Source: Zea mays (taxonomy: Eukaryota > Streptophyta > Magnoliopsida > Poales > Poaceae). From it: a DNA stretch of 64,000 bases. The stretch is from positions 79,090,207-79,154,206 of the forward strand of contig NC_050098.1 in the NCBI RefSeq assembly GCF_902167145.1, in the 5' to 3' direction. Below the pieces are notes generated by a model, which worked only from the letters and a program-made list of their open reading frames with translations, searched no databases and had not been told where the DNA came from. A program made the translations under genes and the position numbers. Shown in pieces: positions 13,578 to 26,000 of the stretch (its first letter is position 1; each line of letters starts with the position of its first letter).

Positions 13578-13859
13578 TCAGAGGGTACTTAGGTATGTTA
13601 TGTTTTCCACAAATGACTCAGTTATAAATGAATGTGATGCTCCAGAGTCAAATAAAACTGATGCAGGTATGGAGTTAACAAGGAACATACCATACACTAT
13701 GTCGGCATCCTCAGGCACTGATTCCGCAGTGACGTGATTGACCCTTCCTCGGCTCTGGTTCTGTGGTGTCTTGTTCTGAGCAGATCCACGAGCGGGGGTG
13801 TTCTGGTCATTCCTCTGATTATTGCCTTTCTGGGTGTCTGCTGGTTGCGCCTTGGGCAA
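13578..13859 (-). CDS. Element A aspartic protease segment
   Basis: Contains the retropepsin active-site motif [11 protein letters not shown]. Its frame is offset by -1 from gag upstream. It runs to a stop at 13578, and the C-terminal protease part lies in yet another frame at the start of the pol segment. The break near 13604 sits in a short A run of the coding strand, consistent with loss of one base, and is a lesion of this copy: element B is continuous across the same region apart from one stop. The gag-protease offset, in contrast, is shared with B and may be natural. Confidence 0.8.
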   Translation of the reverse strand: MPKAQPADTQKGNNQRNDQNTPARGSAQNKTPQNQSRGRVNHVTAESVPEDADIVYGMFLVNSIPASVLFDSGASHSFITESFVENITYLSTL

Positions 13860-14893
13860 TTGTTGGCATAGTGGCCTAGCTCACCGCACTTGAAACATCC
13901 ATTGGGTTGGACAGGTGCGTTGTTTCTGGCCTGCGTGTTGTTGGTGCCAACTTGACGGTTCTGTGAATTTCCACCAGACCTCTGGTTGGTCTGGGAGTTG
14001 CTTCTTTGCTGGTTCTGGTTTTGGTTACTTCTCTGGCTTTGTTGTCCAGAGCGTTGTACTTGATAATTATTTCCACCCTGATTTCCAGAGCGGAACTGCG
14101 AACCTTGAGCATTGTTTGGCCGGGTGTTCCTGCTGGACTGACCTTGAAATTTCCTTTTGTGGTCAGATAGCTCCTTCCTTTTACTCTCAAGGCCAATTGC
14201 CTTGTTCAGCAGTGTCTGGAAGTTGGGAAAAGTGTGACTCTGAAGTTGGTAATTCAGAGGTCCGATCAATCCTTCCAAGAAACGCTCTTGGCGCTTCTCA
14301 TCTGTATCCACTTCTTCAGGGGCATAGCATGAAAGCTGAGTGAAGCGATCACGATACTCACTGACCGACATATTCCCTTGAGTAAGGGAAAGGAATTCCT
14401 TCTTCTTCAGCTTCATAATTCCAGAGGGGATGTGATGAGCGCGGAAGTTCTCTTGGAACTCCTGCCAGGTTATGGTATCTGCGTTGGGGTGTGCCGCTGT
14501 GAAGGCATCCCACCAATCGGACGCAGCTCCCTCGAGTCTTCCCGAGGCGTACAAGACCTTCTCTCAGTCGTTGCACTGAGTGATGTCCAGCTTCTTCCCA
14601 ATGACTTTGAGCCAGTCATCGGCATCCAGGGGATCAACCGCATGAGAAAATGTCGGCGGGTGATGACTCATGAAATCCCGGTGTTTATCTCTGGCCGGGG
14701 GTGCATACTGCTGCTGCTGGGGTTGCTGATTCTGTTGGTTCTGTTGTAATTGCTGAACCGCAGCAGTGAGTCCTTGCAGAATCTGCATCTGGGCGGCGAT
14801 GAACTGCTCCATATTGGGATTTGGTGGTGGTGGTGGTGGTGCTTGTTGTCCACGCTGGTTCCGGTTGTTAGGTCCTTGACGTTGGTTCACCAT
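13697..14893 (-). CDS. gag: Element A gag with one in-frame stop
   Basis: Starts at ATG 14893. The N-terminus is proline- and glutamine-rich, followed by a Retrotrans_gag-type domain (SDWWDAF, FLSLTQGNMSVSEYRDRF, ERFLEGL) and a Q/N/S-rich linker. A CCHC zinc knuckle [14 protein letters not shown] lies at about 13861-13905 for RNA packaging. A TGA at 14564-14566 interrupts the frame after about 109 codons; reading resumes in the same frame. After the knuckle the gag frame stays open to 13697 and overlaps the protease frame (-1) by about 160 nt. Confidence 0.88.
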
Positions 14894-15147
14894 CTGATTG
14901 GTTAGAAAGTGAACATCTTAGAGAAGAGAAGAGTAGAAAGATTCTAGAGGGGAAATGACTTAAGTTTTAAAATTTTTATATGTTCTTATGGCCATCATTC
15001 CATAAGACCATTGCACTCAAACAAAGATCCAAATCAAACATTTCAATCAATCACCATCACATGGTTGATATTTATTAATATGATAACATAAAGAGAGTAT
15101 CATCGTCTAACGCGAAGTATAACTTATTACATCATGACTCAAAACTC
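14894..15147 (-). other. Spacer between extra ORF and gag in element A
   Basis: About 250 bp of AT-rich sequence with no coding potential. It includes a string of CAAACAAAGATCCAAATC-like sequence and no recognisable internal promoter. Confidence 0.5.
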
Positions 15148-16155
15148 CTAAAGCAGCCTAGTGACGGATCCGGGCTCTCCATAGCGCAGCCTCTTGCGGG
15201 GAGGAGACAACGCCACGGCGGGGACCTGAGCTTCTGGCGGATCCAGTCCTTGCAGTTGGGCTTCCAGGGCTGCAATCCTGGCGTGGGCATTCTCCAGCTC
15301 CTAGTGCACCCTGTAGAGGTCCAGGGTGGCACTGTCCAGGTCGGTGTTGAGACCGGCCACTACACCAGCTAGGGTGTTGAGGCGGTCCTCACCAGGTTCA
15401 CCTGGGACAATGTTGGTCTGGCTTTCTCCACGCAGGCGCTGAGGAAGGTGCCTGAACCTCGTGTTCTGCAACTGCTGCCGGTAGGTGTGGCTGAGCGACC
15501 ACAGGGTCCGACGGGCAGCATCGCTGACCGAGGCAGCGTAGGTGGACAGCGGTATCAGGGACTCGTGAGCAGACAGAGTCCTGAATCCCCTGTCACCTGC
15601 ATCCATTACCCTGACATGGATGCGAGTGATGTAATAGCAAGCCCGGGGAGGCTCGCTCACTCGCCTCGTCTCGTACAGGGGGCGGACGTAGGCTCCTAGC
15701 TCGTGCAGCACTGCCTGCAGCAGGTTGGGGAAGTGTCCTGTCTCGAACATTGATGTGTAATGTTCGACAACTGGACCAATCCCCATGAAGTGGTCCTGCT
15801 GGGCGTAGTCAGCTTCCTGGTTGACGTGCTCATCCTCTCCATCGTCGTCGTCGTCATCCTCGTCATCGCCGTCTCCGGAGTCGTCGGGGTCGTCGCCTCC
15901 GGGTGCAGGTGCTTGGAAGGCTGGTGCAGATAGTGCTGACGTCGATGACCCAGCTGCGAAGGCCAGGGACTCGGCCAACGGGGTGGGAGTCGGCAGCTGC
16001 TCCTCCGAGCTGTCCTCCAGGTTGATTACGTTCTCTACTCGGACGGGAGGGAGATTCGCTGGAGCTTCCTCGACTACCACTGGGTAGACCGGGACCTGCC
16101 GGGGCTGAGGGGCGTAGCTGGTGTTGACGCGGGTGGTTTGGAGAGTGCGAACCAT
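15148..16155 (-). CDS. Element A accessory ORF upstream of gag (function unknown), one in-frame stop
   Basis: Sense ORF from ATG 16155, 284 codons to a TAG at 15301-15303, continuing in the same frame to a TAG at 15148-15150 (about 335 codons in all). It has a disordered N-terminus with an acidic run of Asp/Glu (about residues 88-108). A structured middle follows, with segments GHFPNLLQAVLHELGAYV and PPRACYYITRIHV. After the stop come a short coiled coil (ELENAHARIAALEAQLQG) and a basic PPRKRLRYG segment that could be a nuclear signal. It is not a canonical gag/pol protein. Its position and FPxLLxxVL pattern match the accessory ORF of element B (43827-44696), so I infer a shared family. Biochemical role unknown. 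Confidence 0.7.
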
Positions 16156-16290
16156 CTACAAGAGAAGAGTCAACTTAGTTGAATTTCAAAGAGGTAAGAC
16201 TGATAAAGGAATTTATAGGAATGAAATTAGCATGTTTTGAACAACTAGGCTTTCCATTTCTAACTAATCTAACGACCTAGGGTCAGCATA

Positions 16291-16302
16291 GCTTTGATAC
16301 CA
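16291..16302 (-). promoter_or_regulatory. Primer-binding site of element A
   Basis: On the minus strand TGGTATCAAAGC lies four bases inside the 5' LTR. It matches the initiator tRNA-Met PBS (TGGTATCAGAGC) at 11 of 12 positions, the usual primer for Tekay/Del elements. Confidence 0.85.
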
Positions 16303-16306
16303 CTTC

Positions 16307-19300
16307 TGTCACACCCGGTTCCAGGGGGTAGAACCGAGCGCATACCATATGTGTGCCAGGATCCATTTCCACACATATGTTGACGTCACAAGTGTAATAT
16401 ATCAAAAGACAATGCAATAAAGGCGTAAAGTGAGTATAATACTTTATTACATCATCTGAAACATTGTATCTTTAACAAGTATCACATCAAAGTAAAGCGG
16501 AAATAAACAACTGGGCAATCTCCCACAGGAAGATGACCGGCACATCGTTAGACTTAGAAATCATCGCCGTCGATAAAATCTCCATCAAAGTCTCCAGCAT
16601 CACCCTCTGATCAAAATTAAGCAAGGGTGAGCTCACTTATGGTCGGGGCTCAGCAAGTGGGGGAAAAACTAATGCAGGTATAACAAGGTGAGGCTAAGTT
16701 TGAGCAGTAAGCATTTTAGTTGGTCAACATTTTATTAACAACACCTGTCTTACTAATAAGTGTGAGTCCCAAATATCCCATTTAAACAAAGGAATATGAA
16801 TATAGCAAAAACACTTAAGTGAAACCACTTAAGCAAATTATTGGCAGATCATCGGATCTCAATTTAATTCCATCTTCAAGTTCAATTATCATGTGAGGAG
16901 TCCAGGTCGCTCATAACCGGGAGCACGGCTGATATATCAGTTTTACACTCTGCAGAGGTGGTACAACTTTACCCACAAGCCATGTATCCCATCTAGCCCG
17001 GGTTGATCGGACCCTTAGACACTGCCGAGGTGAATGGCTAGGGATCCATTATGAGGCTTTCACAAAATACCTTAATACGAAGCAACACGCTAAGGTTTCT
17101 AAGACGATGGTGGTGGCCCCCTGGGTGAAGTACCTTAGCCAAGAATACGACCCCATGTTAACGTGGGCTGCCAGCACCTACCGCTCCCCCTCTTGCCCAT
17201 CTTTCAGGTAAGGTTGCTAGGCACTAAGCATATAGAGCTAATTACCAAAGCCAGAGCCATGATAGCACTCGTGGTTGCACTGTTATCCTGGGTGGTCACT
17301 CCATGTTCCAATTATATTTGTAATAATGTTATCTTAACCATCGGGTTAATGCCATAATTGCCAATTAAATCTTTGGAACATTAAAACCAATTAATGAGTG
17401 ACATTAAGAAATCATTAAGTTGAGCGGTAGCACAAATTCTTGCACAACTTAATAATTTTCCTAGGTTAAACAAGGAATACAGGTAGTAAATCTAGGAAAT
17501 CCTTAATTAGGTTAACCCATCAAATTATGCAATATATATATAAAAAATAAACATTATTATATGCAATGAATAGGTACAAACAGAATATGCAGAGGGAGAA
17601 TCCACTTGCCTTGCTCAAGCGAGTCCTGCGGATCGTCTTCGAACGAGTTCGGATCGTCTACCGCACAATCCGCTTCTAATAGGGTCGCATAGCGCACATA
17701 CAAAAATAAAACATACACCAATAAATAAACATGCACCATCCATAAACATACACCAATACGTCATTAAGCACTCATTAACCTATCGCACTAATCATATCTT
17801 AATTACGTACTAATCGCGTAAATACTTATTAATTCAATTGTGGCTATTATTGTGAATCCTAATAGTGAATTTATGAGTGGGTATAATAAATATAGTTTTA
17901 AACTAGTATTAATTTATTTTAACATCATCAATGAAGATAAATAATACTTATTGTCTATTAATACTAATAAATAAATTAATACCTTTTCTAACTCAAATTA
18001 GTTAGTATAGCAAAAATGCATTTAATAATACTAATATTCTAAAAATCTACATAAACTACTAATTGATCATTTTCTAACACAAGCGAGGTTATTTGACATA
18101 AACTAGTACTCTAACAATTTTAAGTTCTAAATCTGTGAACATGTTTATTTGACTAGCAAAAACCTATTTTGCCATCTACCAATGATATTTTCTCCTTTCT
18201 TTATAAAAAAAATATGCCAATAAAATAATTAGATAAATCATCTAAAATCCTATATTATTCAAATGACATGAGTTCTATACCATTTTCTAATCCATCAAAA
18301 ATGCACCTATAATTCTCCAAGTAGTTTCTAGAATTTATCGTGACCAAAATTGACTATAAATTCTTATCTAGTATTTTTATCACCAACGTGTGACTATTAA
18401 ATCTACGTCATATTTCTCTAAACCAAAATCAACGCGTCGATTACATGAAATAACACGGTGCACGCATAATTCTAACAAATTCTGTAGCGCACACAAATAC
18501 ATAAATCGGAATCACATGTGTTCATATTACAACAAACAAAATACACAACTCATGAATCAAATCAAAAATCACTTTATAAAATACATAAAATAAATTTGTG
18601 GTCGTCATCAACCTCGGGTTTGTGCTTGTGACGGGGGATGGATCGACGGGTTTCGGCCGGACGGAGAGCAAGGCTCGACTACGGACGGCGGATGGCGTAG
18701 CTCCGGTGAACTCCGGCGACGAACGACACACTCCGGCGAACTCCACGGGTTTCGGCGACAAGCGGCAAACTCCGGTGACGAACGACGAGCGAGAGAGTGC
18801 GAGGAATGGGAGAGAGCTCGGGTAGGGAGGATGGGAGTGAGGGGAGGGCGTCGAATTTATAGGGGAGAGGGAGGTAAATGGAGGGTCGCCGTGGGGGAGA
18901 GAGGGACGGCCGGCGTCTTCAATGGTCATCGCAGGCGTCAGTTACAAGGAGCATAATAGAGGAGGAATGGGAGGAAGAAACGGTAGAAATCAATCTCCAT
19001 TAACACCGAGACGAACGGACGGCGGTTTCAGCAACGGGCAGCGCGGCTCGCGGCATCGCGCTCGGCTGGCGGCTTCGCGCTCGGGGATGGCTCGGCACCG
19101 GGCTTGGGGTCGCGTGCGCGTCGCTGGAGGGCGCGGCTCGGCGGATGCAGGCGCTCGCGCGCGTGGGGCAGTGTGCGCAGGGCAAGGTGTCGCGGCTGGG
19201 CTCGGCCGTCGGGCTGGCGGCTGCTCGGCCGGCTGCGCGAATGCGCAGGGCGCGCGGCGCTGGGTGCTCGGCGCGTCGAGCAGGCACGGCAAGTGGAGAG

Positions 19301-19779
19301 AGAAGCGAGTGTGGAGAGAGAGGAGTGAGGGAGAGAGAGAATAGAGGAGAGAGGGAGTAGAGGGAGGCGGCGGCTGGGATTTTTCCTGGCCGCGCGCGTG
19401 TACAGGGGTTAGGGTTTGGGGGTTTTGGGCCCCTAGTGGGCCGGCTGGGTGTGTAGAATTTGTTTTTTCTTTTTTTTTCTAATTCCGAAATGATTATTTA
19501 AAGAGCTCGAAAAATCATAAAAATTCACCAAAAATATTTATAAATAAACTACTTGTTTTTAGACTAATAATTACTATTTTACCTAATTATTATTTTAATT
19601 ACTAGGATTTATTTTTTTAAAAAGGAAGTTAATAACAATCATCCGATAATCAATCAAGCGCATACAAAGAAAATGATCAAAATAAAAATAAATAATTAAA
19701 CACTTAAAAAAATTTATTACCCTAATTAATATAATAACTAAATTCATTATTTTTATTCGATGGCTTTTGTGGTGTTACA
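16307..19779 (-). repeat. 5' LTR of element A
   Basis: Near-identical partner of 6889-10339. Small differences include a longer T-rich run near 19460 and an extra GC-rich stretch near 19245-19265. The promoter TATAAAT on the minus strand is at 18855-18861, inside the GC-rich block. Confidence 0.95.
18855..18861 (-). promoter_or_regulatory. TATA box of element A 5' LTR
   Basis: Plus-strand ATTTATA reads TATAAAT on the element strand and is conserved in the 3' LTR (9437-9443). It is the likely start of the genomic transcript. Confidence 0.6.
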
Positions 19780-19895
19780 CCATCCATCATCACAAATTCT
19801 ATGCTAGGTTCCTTCCAGCTACTATGGAGTATCGAGTACAGATCCAGCAATAAACTTCCATTGTCTGTTGATTAAAGAATTTGTTTTTGCTTCAG

Positions 19896-20461
19896 TACTA
19901 TGAGATCTCGTTTGATGGTCCCGATCCACCATCTGCAACCGCTCTAGATGACTCCATGCCTGTGGATGATGAATCTTGCAGCTTTCATTCATTAATTAAT
20001 GAACCAAAGATATTATTTCTGCCAACAGGTGTACAGTACAAAAAGTGGTTGGAGTTGCCCGTTGGGACTTGGGAGAGTAAAATCACAATGTGCCTTCTTT
20101 TATCTCTACCACAATTTCCATGTTCATAATGTCGAAGAAAGATATAAATCTTAATGGATCACATCCAACTTTGCTATATGGTTATGGAGGATTCAACATA
20201 AGCATAACACCTTCATTCAGTGTTGGTCACGTTATGCTATGCAAGAACACATGCTTTGTTTTTTGTATAGTAAACATTGGGGATGGAGAGTACGGGGAGG
20301 AGTGGCACAAAGCTGGAGCACTTGCAATGAAACAAAATTGTTTTGATGACTTTGCTTCATGTGTTGAATTCCTCATTTCTAATAGTTACGCCAGTTCGAG
20401 ACGTTTAAGTATTGAATGCACAAGCAATGATGGTCTTCTCATTGCTGCTTCCATTAATCAG
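19896..20461 (+). pseudogene. Prolyl oligopeptidase-like gene fragment plus unassigned exon
   Basis: From 20120 to 20461 one frame reads MFIMSKKDINLNG...LLYGYGGFNIS...GEYGEEWHKAGALAMKQNCFDDF...LISNSYASSRRLSIECTSNDGLL. This is the N-terminal part of a Peptidase_S9 catalytic domain. The nucleophile serine and asparagine survive (TSND), but the glycines expected around them are changed. The match stops at a GT splice-donor-like site (20462). A preceding piece (19896-20080), beginning right after a polypyrimidine-CAG acceptor, encodes a sequence I do not recognise (FDGPDPPSATALDDSMPVDD). The exon-like borders suggest capture at the DNA level, not from mRNA. It is in the same orientation as element E, is far shorter than the family, and is certainly non-functional as a peptidase. 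Confidence 0.72.
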
Positions 20462-20511
20462 GTAATATAGTAAACTTTTATTTTACAAACAATGTATTGT
20501 GACTGTTGCAG

Positions 20512-22194
20512 TATGATTTGAATTCTAATGTGATTCTTATGGGTATGCCTGGAGGACCTGCGATTTGTCGTTATTTACTTAGTAGATGGAACCATCAAAT
20601 GTATTACGATTTTACATATAACCATCAGATGTATTGTAGGACACTATCAACGGTCAGGTGTCAAAATCCAAAATCCAATGTATTGTATGCATTTTAGTCT
20701 CTGATGTTGCCAAAATCTAATGCATTGGAAGCACCAAGTCTGCATCCACTACGTTACCTTTCTATGGGGGTCTGCTTATAGTACTGTTGTCTGCTTGCCA
20801 AATGTCGAAAATAAGTGATGGTAAATAACTTGCCTTTCCTTGCTATACTTATAAAACATGTTGTGTAGCTGCTAGATATATTAGTTTAATTTATCATTTT
20901 GTTAACTACCCGCAAATGCCTGTGAACTCATGATTACATCGCTTTAGTAGCCTTTTGTTATGTATAGGGTATTAGGACTAACAGAAAAGGCGCATAACCG
21001 GACTCCATGTCATGGAGCTATTGTTACCTAGATCTATTGATTTGCTGTGCAATTTTTGAGTGAATTTACACCTTATTGTGAATGGAGAAGATCATATTTT
21101 CTTTTGTTCCATCTTGTCTATTTGTAGCTAGAGTTGCATTGGTCTATTCTTCAGTTAGATGTCTTCTACTGTTAACCTTTATAATCTGGCTATAATTAAT
21201 ACTATTTCTTTTTACCTTTACACTATCATTTGCACTCAGTTCGGTAATTGTTTGAAACTGACGAAACTACCCAAATAACCCAACCCATTTTTTCCTTATT
21301 TTGTTTCACATGTTCAGGGTGGCTAAGTGGGTATTGTGATATTGTTCTCTATCTCCTTTTTTATAGCAGGTTGTCTCTATCAAAGGATTTCGGCAGTTCA
21401 ATACTTTCTATGGTCTTCAATTGAATAACTATCATAAATAGGGTATTACAATAGTAACATGTTTTTATTAAATTTTAGTTGTTGGTTTGTTGTGATAAAT
21501 TGAGAAATGATAACCAACATTGAACAATCAAGGGATTCCATCAATATTTGTATTGGGGCTTATAGATTCAGCATTTGTGGTTGCCAGTTTCATTATATTT
21601 CATCTTGCTACATATGCTTCCTGCTAAAATAATAATACTCTTTTTTAGGCATCCTACAAACCATGTCATGCGTGAATTATATTCCAACACATAGGAAGGA
21701 AATTAGGACGCTACATTTTGTTTGCTAAAATAAAGAGATGGGACATATCCCGATTCAAGGTCTCCTGGTACTATTGAAGAGCAGTGACCACGACATAGAT
21801 AAGTATACACCTGGTATCCACTCTACTCTCTATAAACAACACCATTGTAATATATCTTTTAGATTGCTAATGCTCTACATTTGTATACTGAGATTTTCTA
21901 CTACTACAGCTGTTTGGCTAATTTTCTTAACATTTGTATACTGAGATCTTCTACTATTATAGTTGTTCAACTAATTTTATCATCTTATATATATCTCTAC
22001 AATATTAAACCACCAGTTTCAATGGTCATTCTACATCAATAAGTTTTAAAAAAACCTTGCATTTCTTCGAAAAAACTTGCACTACTACGGGTATATACGG
22101 TCTCTAGTGATCACGAAATATACGGTCTCTGTTCATAACCGTAGCAACGTACTGGCACATAAATATAATAGGTAGTAGAGAAAAGATATCTCTA
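20512..22194. other. Element E internal, AT-rich, no gene
   Basis: No coding signal. A 53-bp direct tandem duplication with divergence spans 21877-21929 and 21930-21982 (both start ACATTTGTATACTGAGAT). A decayed Helitron-like 3' end (GTAGCAACGTACTGGCACAT) lies at about 22141-22160, just before the better preserved Helitron at 22195. Confidence 0.55.
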
Positions 22195-22433
22195 TCTCTA
22201 CTATATAAAAGGGACTATTGTAGACCATGGGCGCTATCATGCCATCCCCCTCGCCACGGCGTCCGACGCCCCTGTTGTCCCTCTCCCGCCTCCCCCTCTG
22301 CGCATGCGCCTGCCAACCTCCCGTCAACCATGGTGCATCTATAGGGGAGCATATAATAGTGATGTTTATCATTCTGTATATATGTTTTATACTAATTTTT
22401 AACTGTCGTGGCAACGCACGGGCACATACCTAG
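22195..22433 (+). mobile_element. Small non-autonomous Helitron-like element
   Basis: Begins TCTCTACTATATAAAAGG directly after an A (22194) and ends GGGCACATACCTAG directly before a T (22434), as Helitrons do (5' TC, 3' CTRR, inserted between A and T, no target duplication). The 3' end has a short hairpin, CGTG/CACG around GCAACG at about 22406-22420, close to the CTAG. The tail GCAACGCACGGGCAC is typical of grass Helitrons. It is 239 bp with no Rep/helicase gene and a GC-rich middle. Confidence 0.72.
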
Positions 22434-23064
22434 TCTAATCTAATATGTTCTAATCTTGTGTGAGTTACTCAGTGCTGGTACAAAGGATAAGGCTATACTC
22501 CTAACTCACTTAAGCCTAAATTGGTGACTTAGATAAACTCGGCCATACACAACAACATGACCCATATAATAGGTTACATAACCTATCCAACCAATCTATG
22601 GGCAAACAACACAATCGATAGAGTCATGATGGATTGCATAATCTATCAACCCCCATCTAAAACAAACTTTTGACCTATATCATGTAGTCTATCTCCTCCA
22701 TATCTATCTTAACCATATTCTCCCAACTTCTATGATATACACTAACCTCGAATGAATGAGACCAAGGCCAGAAAAGGAAGGATCAACCTCATCAAGGAAG
22801 TCAAACTCAATCTTCAGATGCATTATCATCCAACACGGAGTTCTTCCTTACCATAAACTTTCTTACCCCTAGCTATTCTTGCCCTAACCTATCCAGCTCT
22901 TATATCCTACATAATAAGTAGCTGGATACCTATACTCTCCTAACCAACCATTATTGACTAAAAATGAGAATCTGGATTTTTGAACCAATTATAGACTAAA
23001 AGCTGAATTACAAACCAATCCTTATGTATCCCTTTTCTTACAAATCTCGAGGACGAGATTTCTG
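22434..23064 (+). other. Element E 3' internal region, non-coding
   Basis: AT-rich, with no ORF or domain. Just before the PPT, 23043-23060 is an inverted repeat AATCTCG/CGAGATT like those in elements A and B. Confidence 0.6.
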
Positions 23065-23080
23065 TTAAGGGGGTAGGATT
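23065..23080 (+). promoter_or_regulatory. Polypurine tract of element E
   Basis: TTAAGGGGGTAGGATT directly precedes the 3' LTR start TGTAAAGCCC. This fixes the plus orientation of E. Confidence 0.8.
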
Positions 23081-26000
23081 TGTAAAGCCCTAAAATTCGT
23101 ATAAGGTAAAAACAATAAAATAAATAAATATGTGTATTATTCATGAAAGTGTTTTTGGAATTATTTAATTTCCTTTATGGGCATACTTACTTAAGAGAAG
23201 TAAAAGTAGTCAAATAGCAAATAAATGAATATATAAATATGCATCTCAAGTTTAAGGTAAAAATAATATTTGAAAATGAAGAAGGAAAAGAATATACACA
23301 ATAAAGAAAAAGAATATATTATAAGTAAATAAATAGTAGGTGTTATCCTTATATTGGGATTTTAATTGGATAACTGAAGTTCAAAACAAGAATTAAATTT
23401 GAATTGGAGTTTCAAATTTGGTGAAGGAAAAAAAAGACCCCGCGCAGCCCACACCTATAATGGGCCGTCGGACTATATTTTGGCCCATCTACTACCCCGC
23501 GCAGCCCACAACTCAGCCCCACAATTACCTGGCCGGGCGCGCGCAGTGGATGCGTTGTGGGACCCAGTGGTCAGCCCCACACCGCCCTGGACATGCGCTC
23601 GGTCAATGTCTTGTGGGCCCCTCATGACAGTCGTTTCTTCCCTAACTGATCTTGCCAATGGACACAATCCCGCCAGCCTCCGTTGCCGCAAATTCCAGGC
23701 TCCTCAGCCATGGATTCCGCTGGTTGAGGTCCTGAGCATCCTCCTAGTGATCCGATGGCGATCTCAGGACTCCTGTGAACAACCGAGCGATTGAGCAAAA
23801 CAAAATAACGGTGGCGGTGGATTCCTCTCCCATGGCGTTGCCACGCCACTCCTCCACTAAAATCGGGAGGGCGTAACAACTTTCCTTCCCTTCGGACTCC
23901 ACTGTCCTCGGCTTTGGGGTATAAAGGTGGGGCACCTCGCTCGCCCATCAGCAATCGAACGCCGTGAAACCCTCGCCATTGTAGCACGGGAGAGAGAGAG
24001 AGAGAGAGAATGTGGGATGCCGCTGCGGGTGATTTGAGCTAATGGCACGGGCGGGTCTTCGGAATTGGACCCATGGGCCTCATCATGCCGCTTGGAATAC
24101 CGTCGTAACCTCGCTTGGGTGGGTTCATGATCTGAACAGCCGCAATTCCTCGCCGTGCTTCCAGAGGTCCGCCACGCTGCTCCTCCACGTCACCAAGTCC
24201 CGTTGCTGCCAGAGTCGAGGTGAGAAGTTTCCCATATGGGTAGCTGACGTCCCTTTTTCATGTATTGCCCTTCGGATTGAAGCTCGGTGCTCGGGATCGT
24301 GGATTGGGAACGGCCGGCGATGGTCTCCGCCGTGGCCCTGTATAGCGCCGCCGCTTGGGGGCAGTGCGGTGTGGGTGAGGTGAGTGGAGAGCGACAGCCG
24401 TTGATCGCGGATCCAGTGGCCAGGATCCGTTCGTGCTTTAGCTCTTCGCTCGTCCGGTCCTGACCATCGAGCCCCGATCGGACGGTGTACAACAGATGGG
24501 CCCTTTCGTTAAATTTTAATTGTTGATCCCTGATTGGGCGGCCCAGATTGAATACCGGTTCAATTTAGACAACTTCTAATCTGGGCCACTGGTTTTGGAT
24601 CGGACGGATCATAGTGCCCCGTACCCCTTCAGCCGTGCGCAAATTAATAAATAGACCCTCTAGTTTCTATTATTCAATCCGCCATCCACCCGAGTTCAAA
24701 AGTAATTGCGTATAGGTCCTATATTGCATAGTTTAGACCCTGACTTTTCTGGATATTGTGTCCGCAGTACATGGGTTGTTAGGAAATAGATAAATTAAAT
24801 TTAAATATGATTCTTAGTACAAAAACAATTCCATAAACTTGTTTAATCCATATTAAACTCATTTTAACTCCTTTTTGGTCCATTCTAGTTGCTATAGATT
24901 CATATTAATATTGTTTATCTCCTAATAACTTTATTTTGCTATGAAACTTAAGGATAAAATTATGTGCTTAATTTCTTTTATACACCAGTACTAAATCTTT
25001 AGAAATTCATAACTCAACAACTGTAATTCTGTTTTGATCCATTCTAGTTGCATTAGTCTCACAATAATATTTATTATCATCTGATAACTTTGTTTAGTCA
25101 TGAAATATAGATTAAAATGTTGCACTTAGTCTATGCTATATTTAACCACGTGGATCTTCGGAAAACCGTAACTTCATAATTGTAGCTCCGAATTTAGTGG
25201 TTCTTGTTTCTACGATATTGTTACGCAGCATAGATTATTATTACACAGTTTGTTCTTATGTGTGATGTTAATTTTTGCCTATACCATGTTTGCTTGTATT
25301 GCTACGACTACCGCGAGGACACGTGTCATCTAAAGAGCAAGTTGGTACCTGGAATCTCAAGTCCCAAGCAAGTTGTGCCCTTGATCACTTCTTTTTACCT
25401 AGTCATATTCTGATTAATCATAATGATCTTCATAGGATAATTTTGATGGGACCCTTTAGGTTACCCTAGTTTGATTATCTTTATTCCTTGACTCCACTAA
25501 ACTTTTTGGGTACTACGTGCTATTGCTTTATGTGGTTTTGCGTATAGAGATACATTTTATTCATGATTATGTTTTATTATCAGTTGTTATTTACTGTTCA
25601 TGTTAAGATCATTATGTTAATTGAAACATGGAGAACCACTCGGGAAAACAGTGCTACCACAAGGGTGGTATGGGACGCCCTTTGCTGACTAATTAGGAAA
25701 GCTAGTGGATGACTACCTTACCCGAAAGGGGCAAGGGCAGTAGGGGAGTGGTCAGTGTAGGGAGGTCCTTGGGTTGATTTTGCTGCGATGGCGATCAGGC
25801 AAGGGATCCCTGCATTGGAGCTTCCTAGAAACTGTAGCGGGTTTTCTGAAGCTTGTGGAACTTTGTAAAGGCCTCGTAATGTTACCCTGCCTCGCCTCCT
25901 CGATAGAGGTGTATGGGATTGGACGTCTCTTGGCAGATGGGTAACCTGACTTGTGGGTAAAGATGCGCAACCTCTGCAGAGTGTAAAATAGGTATACTAT

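Larger units (their letters stand above)
6889..19779 (-). mobile_element. Element A: Tekay/Del-type chromovirus (Ty3/gypsy)
   Basis: Complete 12.9-kb element on the minus strand. The TSD is CCATC at 6884-6888 and 19780-19784. LTRs are 3451 bp (6889-10339) and 3473 bp (16307-19779), nearly identical to each other, so insertion looks recent relative to E. The order along the minus strand is 5' LTR, PBS, extra ORF, gag, protease, RT-RNase H-integrase-chromodomain, PPT, 3' LTR. A frameshift in the protease-RT region and in-frame stops in gag and the extra ORF make this copy non-autonomous as it stands. It is nested in element E. Confidence 0.95.

Noticed and set aside
20462..20511. Intron of 50 nt after the peptidase fragment
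   Set aside because: GT and AG are present but the interval is shorter than plant introns normally are, and the downstream sequence does not continue the peptidase. Treated as a fragment edge.
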